Source: Xanthomonas sp. Leaf131
GTDB lineage: Bacteria; Pseudomonadota; Gammaproteobacteria; Xanthomonadales; Xanthomonadaceae
Direction of reading: 5' to 3'
DNA: 35,079 nucleotides
NCBI RefSeq assembly: GCF_001423495.1
Contig: NZ_LMOG01000006.1
Span: 1-35,079 of the forward strand
Both the position numbers and the translations under genes were made by a program. Below are positions 31,501-35,079 of this stretch, one piece after another; the first letter of the stretch is position 1, and every line of letters begins with the position of its first letter. Under the pieces are notes generated by a model, which did not search any database, had not been told where the DNA came from, and saw nothing but the letters and a program-made list of their open reading frames with translations.

Positions 31501-34500
31501 CGCCACCGCTGCCGGTTCCAACGCCAGTGCGGACGGCGATTACAGCAGTGCGTTCGGTTCCAGCAGCCAGGCCACCGCGATCGGCGCCGTCGCCATCGGC
31601 AGCGGTGCCAGCGCGACCGCGCAGTACGCCAATGCGGCCGGTTACAACGCCGCGGCCAGCGGATTCGGTAGCGTGTCCAACGGCGCCTTCAGCCAGGCCA
31701 GTGGCGACTATGCCGTGGCCGTGGGCGGCGAAAGCGAGGCCGCCGGTGCTCAGAGCACGGCGCTCGGTGCAGCGGCCGGTGCTTACGGCGATGGCGCGCT
31801 GGCCGTCGGCGCGCTGAGCGAGGCACAGGGGAGCGAATCCACTGCCATGGGCTATTTCGCCAGCGCCAGTGGCGACTCGGCTACTGCAGTGGGCGCAGAA
31901 AGCATCGCCAACGGCACCAGCGCGGCGGCCTTCGGCTTCGGTGCCGAGGCCAACGCCAATTACTCCACCGCACTGGGCGGCTATTCCAGCGCGACCGGTT
32001 TCAACAGCACCGCGTTGGGTAATTTCAGCACTGCCAGCGGATCCAGCAGCGTCGCGGTGGGTGGCGATGCCACCTCATCGGGCGCCTACAGTCTGGCGGC
32101 CGGACAGGGCAGTGTGGCCAGCGGCTACAACAGCGTGTCGGTCGGTGGCGCATTGCTCGGCTTGTTGCCGACCGAAGCCTCCGGCGACTTCTCCACCGCA
32201 CTCGGCGGCGCCGCGTGGGCACCGGGTCTCAACAGCACCGCGCTGGGTAATTTTGCCGAATCCACCGGCGAAAGCAGCGTGGCACTGGGCGCCGATTCGG
32301 TGGCCGATCGCGATTTCGCGGTGTCGGTGGGCAGCACCGGCAACGAACGTCAGATCACCAACGTGGCGGCCGGCACGCAGGGCACCGATGCGGTGAATCT
32401 GGACCAGCTCACCGCAGTGGCCGAAACCGCTGAATCCACCAGCAAGTACTTCAAGGCCAGCGGCAGCGATGACAGCGACGCCGGTGCTTATGTGGAAGGC
32501 GACAACGCATTGGCTGCAGGCGAGGGCGCCAATGCCATCGGCACCGGGACCACCGCATTGGGTGCAGGCGCGCAAGCGGTGGCCGATAACGCAACGGCAC
32601 TCGGCGTAAGCGCCCTGGCCAGCGGCATCGGCGCAGCGGCGGTGGGCAAAAATGCCCAGGCGACCGGCGAAAACAGCAGTGCCATCGGCAGCAACGCCTT
32701 GGCCAGCGATAGTGGCGCCACTGCGAACGGTGCCGGCGCGCAGGCGATTTCGACCTACACCACCGCACTCGGCAGCGAAGCGGTGGCCTCCGACAACCAG
32801 GCAACGGCGGTCGGTTTCCGCAGTGCTTCGTCCAACGTCGGCAGCACCGCGTTGGGCGGTTATAGCGAATCCAGCGGCAGGTTGTCGTCGGCACTGGGCT
32901 ATGGCGCGGTTGCGTCCAGCGACTACAGCACGGCGGTCGGTGCCGCAGCGCTTGCCTCCGGTGCCAGCGCCGTGGCGGTAGGTGAATTCAGCGAAGCGAC
33001 CGGCGAAGAGAGCGTGGCCGTTGGCGGCAGTACCTTCTTCGGGTTCATCCCGGCGCGTGCGTCCGGCACCGGCGCTGCGGCATTCGGTGCGGGGGCGTGG
33101 GCCACGGCCGACTACACCACCGCGATCGGCTGGAATTCGTATGCCGATGGCGTCAATGCCACCGCGTTGGGTCAAAGCGCCGCAGCACTGGCCGACAACA
33201 CGCTGGCATTGGGTGGCGGCAGCCGCGCCGATGCGATCGGTGCCAGCGTCATCGGTGTGGACGCTTCGGCGACCGGCGTCAACAGCACCGGTGTCGGTCG
33301 TCAGGTCAACGTGATCGGCGAAAACGCGGTGGCTGTTGGCTATAACTCGTTCGTGCGCCAAAGCGCGGTCAACGGTGTGGCACTCGGTGCCAATGCCGGC
33401 GCGACCGGTGCCGATTCGGTGGCCCTGGGCTCGGGTTCGCGCACCTACGAAGCCGACACGGTGTCGATCGGCAGCGGCAATGGCCGCGGCGGTCCGGCCA
33501 CGCGCCGCATCGTCAATGTCAGCGACGGCCAGGCGGCCACCGATGCAGTCAACAAGGGGCAGCTGGATTCCCTGGCCGCCGATGTGCAGACCACCAACGG
33601 CATGGTGCAAACCACCGGCGAAGGCGTGGCCTCGGCAACCGGCGATCGCAGCAGTGCGCTCGGTGCAGGTGCCAGTGCCAGCGGCGCGCGCAGCGTTGCG
33701 GTCGCCTCCGGCAGCCGTGCGTCGGCGACCGGTGCCAGCGCGTTGGGTGTGGACAGCAGCGCCAGCGGTGTCAACAGCACCGCGATGGGTCGTCAGACCA
33801 ATTCCATCGGCGAAAACGGCGTGGCGCTGGGCTACAACTCTTTCGTGCGGCAGAGCGGCAGCAATGCGGTCGCACTGGGTGCCAACGCGGGTGCCAGCGG
33901 TGCCGATTCGGTGGCCTTGGGCTCCGGTTCGCGGACCTATGACGCCAATGTAGTGTCGGTGGGCAGCGGCGATGGCCGCGGTGGTCCGGCCACGCGTCGC
34001 ATCGTCAATGTCGGCAGCGGCGCGATTGCCACTGCCAGCACCGATGCGATCAACGGCGGCCAGTTGTTCCAGTCGCTCAGCAACGCTGCCAGTTTCCTTG
34101 GCGGTGGTGCGGCGATCGGCGCGCAAGGCGTGTTCGTTGCGCCGACCTACGTGATTCAAGGTGCCAGCTACAACAACGTCGGTGCGGCATTGACTGCGTT
34201 GGATAGCAAGGTCGCCGAGCTGGATGCACGTGGTGGGACCGCCACGGCCGCACGCACGGTATCGCTGCGTACTGCGGCGGTGCCTGCGGTTGCTGCGACC
34301 GCGCAGATCGATGCTGCAGCTGAGGTCGCAAATGCCACGGCAAGCGTGCAGGGCACGCCGACCGCAGCAGTCGTCGGCAGCATTACGCCGGCCGCTACAT
34401 CTACTGCCGTTGGCACGGCCGCAGTCGCGAATGACATCACCGGTACTGCGATTGGCGGCAGCGCCTATGCGCATGGCCCCAACGACACTGCGATCGGCAG

Positions 34501-35079
34501 CAACGCCCGCGTCAATGCCGACGGCAGCACGGCGGTGGGCGCCAACACGCAGATCGCGGCGGCGGCGACCAATGCCGTGGCGATGGGCGAGGGTGCGCAG
34601 GTCAGCGCAGCGTCGGGCACGGCGATCGGTCAGGGCGCGCGTGCCAGTGCACAGGGTGCAGTGGCACTCGGCCAGGGCTCGGTCGCCGACCGTGCCAACA
34701 CGGTGTCGGTGGGCAGCGTTGGCGGTGAGCGGCAGGTGGCCAATGTGGCTGCCGGCACGCGCGCCACCGATGCGGTCAACAAGGGCCAGCTGGACAACGG
34801 CGTTGCTGCCGCCAACAGCTATACCGACAGCCGCTACAGCGCGATGGCCGACAGCTTCGAAAGCTACCAGGGCGATATCGAAGACCGCTTGCGTCGGCAG
34901 AACCGCCGTCTGGATCGTCAGGGCGCGATGAGCTCGGCGATGTTGAACATGTCCGCCAGCGTGGCCGGTATCGCCTCGCAGAACCGCGTCGGTGCCGGCG
35001 TCGGTTTCCAGAACGGCGAATCGGCATTGTCGGTGGGGTATCAGCGTGCGATCAGCCCGCGCGCCACGTTGACGGTGGG
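28586..35079 (+). CDS. Large YadA-family trimeric autotransporter adhesin with ESPR (3' end outside window)
   Basis: The frame runs open for 2164 codons to the window edge; comparison with the first adhesin suggests only about 18 residues are missing. The start has AGGAG 10 bases upstream. It opens with an extended signal-peptide region (MNRIYRKVWNKALGVWAVAS), then a hydrophobic core (LVAAIALVLGSAGIALPLSA) with cleavage after AMA. The passenger is made of 14-residue head repeats broken by seven necks, near 29092-29210, 30061-30150, 31327-31425, 32319-32420, 33460-33577, 33955-34085 and 34702-34800. Necks 1, 5 and 6 carry the GRGGPATRRI variant; necks 2, 3, 4 and 7 the usual ERQ(I/V) form. A coiled coil and the beta-barrel anchor close the protein. 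It should form a very long fibre on the cell surface acting in attachment. Confidence 0.92.
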   Translation, partial: MNRIYRKVWNKALGVWAVASELASGDSPGAVTTAAFIDRRQSRCLVAAIALVLGSAGIALPLSAMAQSVEVGRGAAASASKTTAIGGNSHASATGAVAAGADSSASGVNSSAIGRQTNAIGENAVAIGYNSFVRQSGENGVALGANAGVTGANSVALGAGSRTHEDDVVSVGSGNGRGGPATRRITNVSAGVNATDAVNVAQLQDVADVAEDTATFFKATPGEDSVGAYVEGDSALAAGDAANAVGTATTALGTGANAVADNATAVGANALASGQNSAAFGHNAQANGPGSVAVGGAAVNEDGEPLITNGGVPVETGATSAGVGGTAVGASANADGFAASSFGVGAYAAGAQSSAFGAVANAGGDYATAVGTQTVASGTSSTAVGGPVDFIPGLGFFVQTQASGEASTALGAGAIASDTYTTAVGTLSEASGIQATAIGYFAYAPGEGATAVGPQSWASGDLSTALGYYSTARGANSVALGANSIATRANTVSVGVAGDERQITSVAAGTEGTDAVNLDQLTAVSDVANTTARTFVASGDGAAIAEGIDSVAAGSNASATGDYSAAFGSTSLAAAQGTTAIGSGAIASVDNATALGFNSNAIADNATALGAGSSASGDFGTAIGGASLATGSGATALGYESIANGADSTALGVGSVAFGDTSTAVGGASVAFGEDSAAFGSSAAAGGTASTAIGAGSSAFGERTVALGGSSNASGDDSVAVGSSSQASALGTTAIGNNANASIANATAVGFNSSAGDDYATALGADSNASGYFGTAVGGTSIANGRGATAIGYESIGNGRASTALGFASVAWGTAATAIGTESVAYGNDSTALGPNAYAADTGSVAAGTYANAYGVHAISIGGQSDAFADNSIALGWEAIAEGTQSVSIGNGALASADNSVALGAGAVADRANTVSVGSVGGERQITNVAAGTEGTDAVNLDQLNAVGETAETTARLFTGTGDGTADAQGEDATAAGSNASADGDYSSAFGSSSQATAIGAVAIGSGASATAQYANAAGYNAAASGFGSVSNGAFSQASGDYAVAVGGESEAAGAQSTALGAAAGAYGDGALAVGALSEAQGSESTAMGYFASASGDSATAVGAESIANGTSAAAFGFGAEANANYSTALGGYSSATGFNSTALGNFSTASGSSSVAVGGDATSSGAYSLAAGQGSVASGYNSVSVGGALLGLLPTEASGDFSTALGGAAWAPGLNSTALGNFAESTGESSVALGADSVADRDFAVSVGSTGNERQITNVAAGTQGTDAVNLDQLTAVAETAESTSKYFKASGSDDSDAGAYVEGDNALAAGEGANAIGTGTTALGAGAQAVADNATALGVSALASGIGAAAVGKNAQATGENSSAIGSNALASDSGATANGAGAQAISTYTTALGSEAVASDNQATAVGFRSASSNVGSTALGGYSESSGRLSSALGYGAVASSDYSTAVGAAALASGASAVAVGEFSEATGEESVAVGGSTFFGFIPARASGTGAAAFGAGAWATADYTTAIGWNSYADGVNATALGQSAAALADNTLALGGGSRADAIGASVIGVDASATGVNSTGVGRQVNVIGENAVAVGYNSFVRQSAVNGVALGANAGATGADSVALGSGSRTYEADTVSIGSGNGRGGPATRRIVNVSDGQAATDAVNKGQLDSLAADVQTTNGMVQTTGEGVASATGDRSSALGAGASASGARSVAVASGSRASATGASALGVDSSASGVNSTAMGRQTNSIGENGVALGYNSFVRQSGSNAVALGANAGASGADSVALGSGSRTYDANVVSVGSGDGRGGPATRRIVNVGSGAIATASTDAINGGQLFQSLSNAASFLGGGAAIGAQGVFVAPTYVIQGASYNNVGAALTALDSKVAELDARGGTATAARTVSLRTAAVPAVAATAQIDAAAEVANATASVQGTPTAAVVGSITPAATSTAVGTAAVANDITGTAIGGSAYAHGPNDTAIGSNARVNADGSTAVGANTQIAAAATNAVAMGEGAQVSAASGTAIGQGARASAQGAVALGQGSVADRANTVSVGSVGGERQVANVAAGTRATDAVNKGQLDNGVAAANSYTDSRYSAMADSFESYQGDIEDRLRRQNRRLDRQGAMSSAMLNMSASVAGIASQNRVGAGVGFQNGESALSVGYQRAISPRATLTV
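30246..31072 (+). repeat. Higher-order head duplication in second adhesin
   Basis: The block starting with SNAS (30246) recurs from 30711. From GFNS onward (30371 and 30833) the offset is exactly 462 bases, or 154 residues, equal to eleven 14-residue head repeats. Similarity is clear for about 240 bases after these points and fades later. Confidence 0.7.
34433..35079 (+). repeat. Conserved neck-anchor block, copy in second adhesin
   Basis: This is the counterpart of 25366-26012, cut by the window end. The flanking head/neck block (about 33996-34230 against 24820-25066) is also similar. The linker between the two conserved parts differs by 99 bases (about 200 here, 299 in the first adhesin). 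Confidence 0.85.

Noticed and set aside
29834..34474. Long antisense and alternative-frame openings across the second adhesin
   Set aside because: The repetitive GC-rich code opens all frames; only the frame from 28586 has a signal peptide, necks and anchor.
22431..35079. Tandem repeats as a CRISPR array
   Set aside because: The periodicity is a 42-base coding repeat within one open frame, not identical repeats with unique spacers.

Overview
This window looks like chromosomal DNA of a Xanthomonas species (Gammaproteobacteria, Xanthomonadaceae). It is GC-rich with long antisense shadow frames. It carries the xanthomonad order pepA / membrane protein / holC / valS, divergent from lptF-lptG, followed by xerD, dsbC and purL. 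It also holds YadA-family adhesins of the XadA/XadB type and the short GGGAATC-type and hairpin-type repeats scattered through Xanthomonas genomes. The genus comes from recognising these protein families; no search was run.

Left part (1-6294): the tail of an unidentified gene at the left edge, then slt (soluble lytic murein transglycosylase, minus strand). Next is an AT-rich island (about 2503-3950) with one secreted protein of unknown function and its own terminator. It abuts a TonB-dependent receptor that has lost its signal peptide and plug domain (3952-5802). Two direct copies of a 116-bp hairpin repeat (233-348 and 6097-6212) bracket this segment. A third, diverged and inverted copy lies at 5878-5962.

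Housekeeping core (6295-21350): a minus-strand operon reads pepA, a four-helix membrane protein, holC and valS. Divergent from it is lptF-lptG (LPS export permeases) with a small membrane protein. An RDD-family membrane protein converges on these. Then come xerD (chromosome dimer resolution), a lipoprotein-type dsbC (disulfide isomerase) and purL (purine synthesis). Intergenic-type repeats sit in frame inside purL at two sites where the E. coli enzyme has short loops; the same repeat type fills the holC-valS gap.

Adhesin locus (21351-35079): an AT-rich leader precedes a 1323-residue trimeric autotransporter. After it come a secreted subtilisin-like protease with a GTG start and a second, larger trimeric autotransporter of at least 2164 residues, cut by the window end about 18 residues before its expected C-terminus. 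All three are on the plus strand and exported. The two adhesins share almost identical C-terminal anchors but differ in head length, neck number, linker length and type of signal peptide. A working reading is an attachment locus in which two surface adhesins are co-located with a protease that might process them or host proteins.
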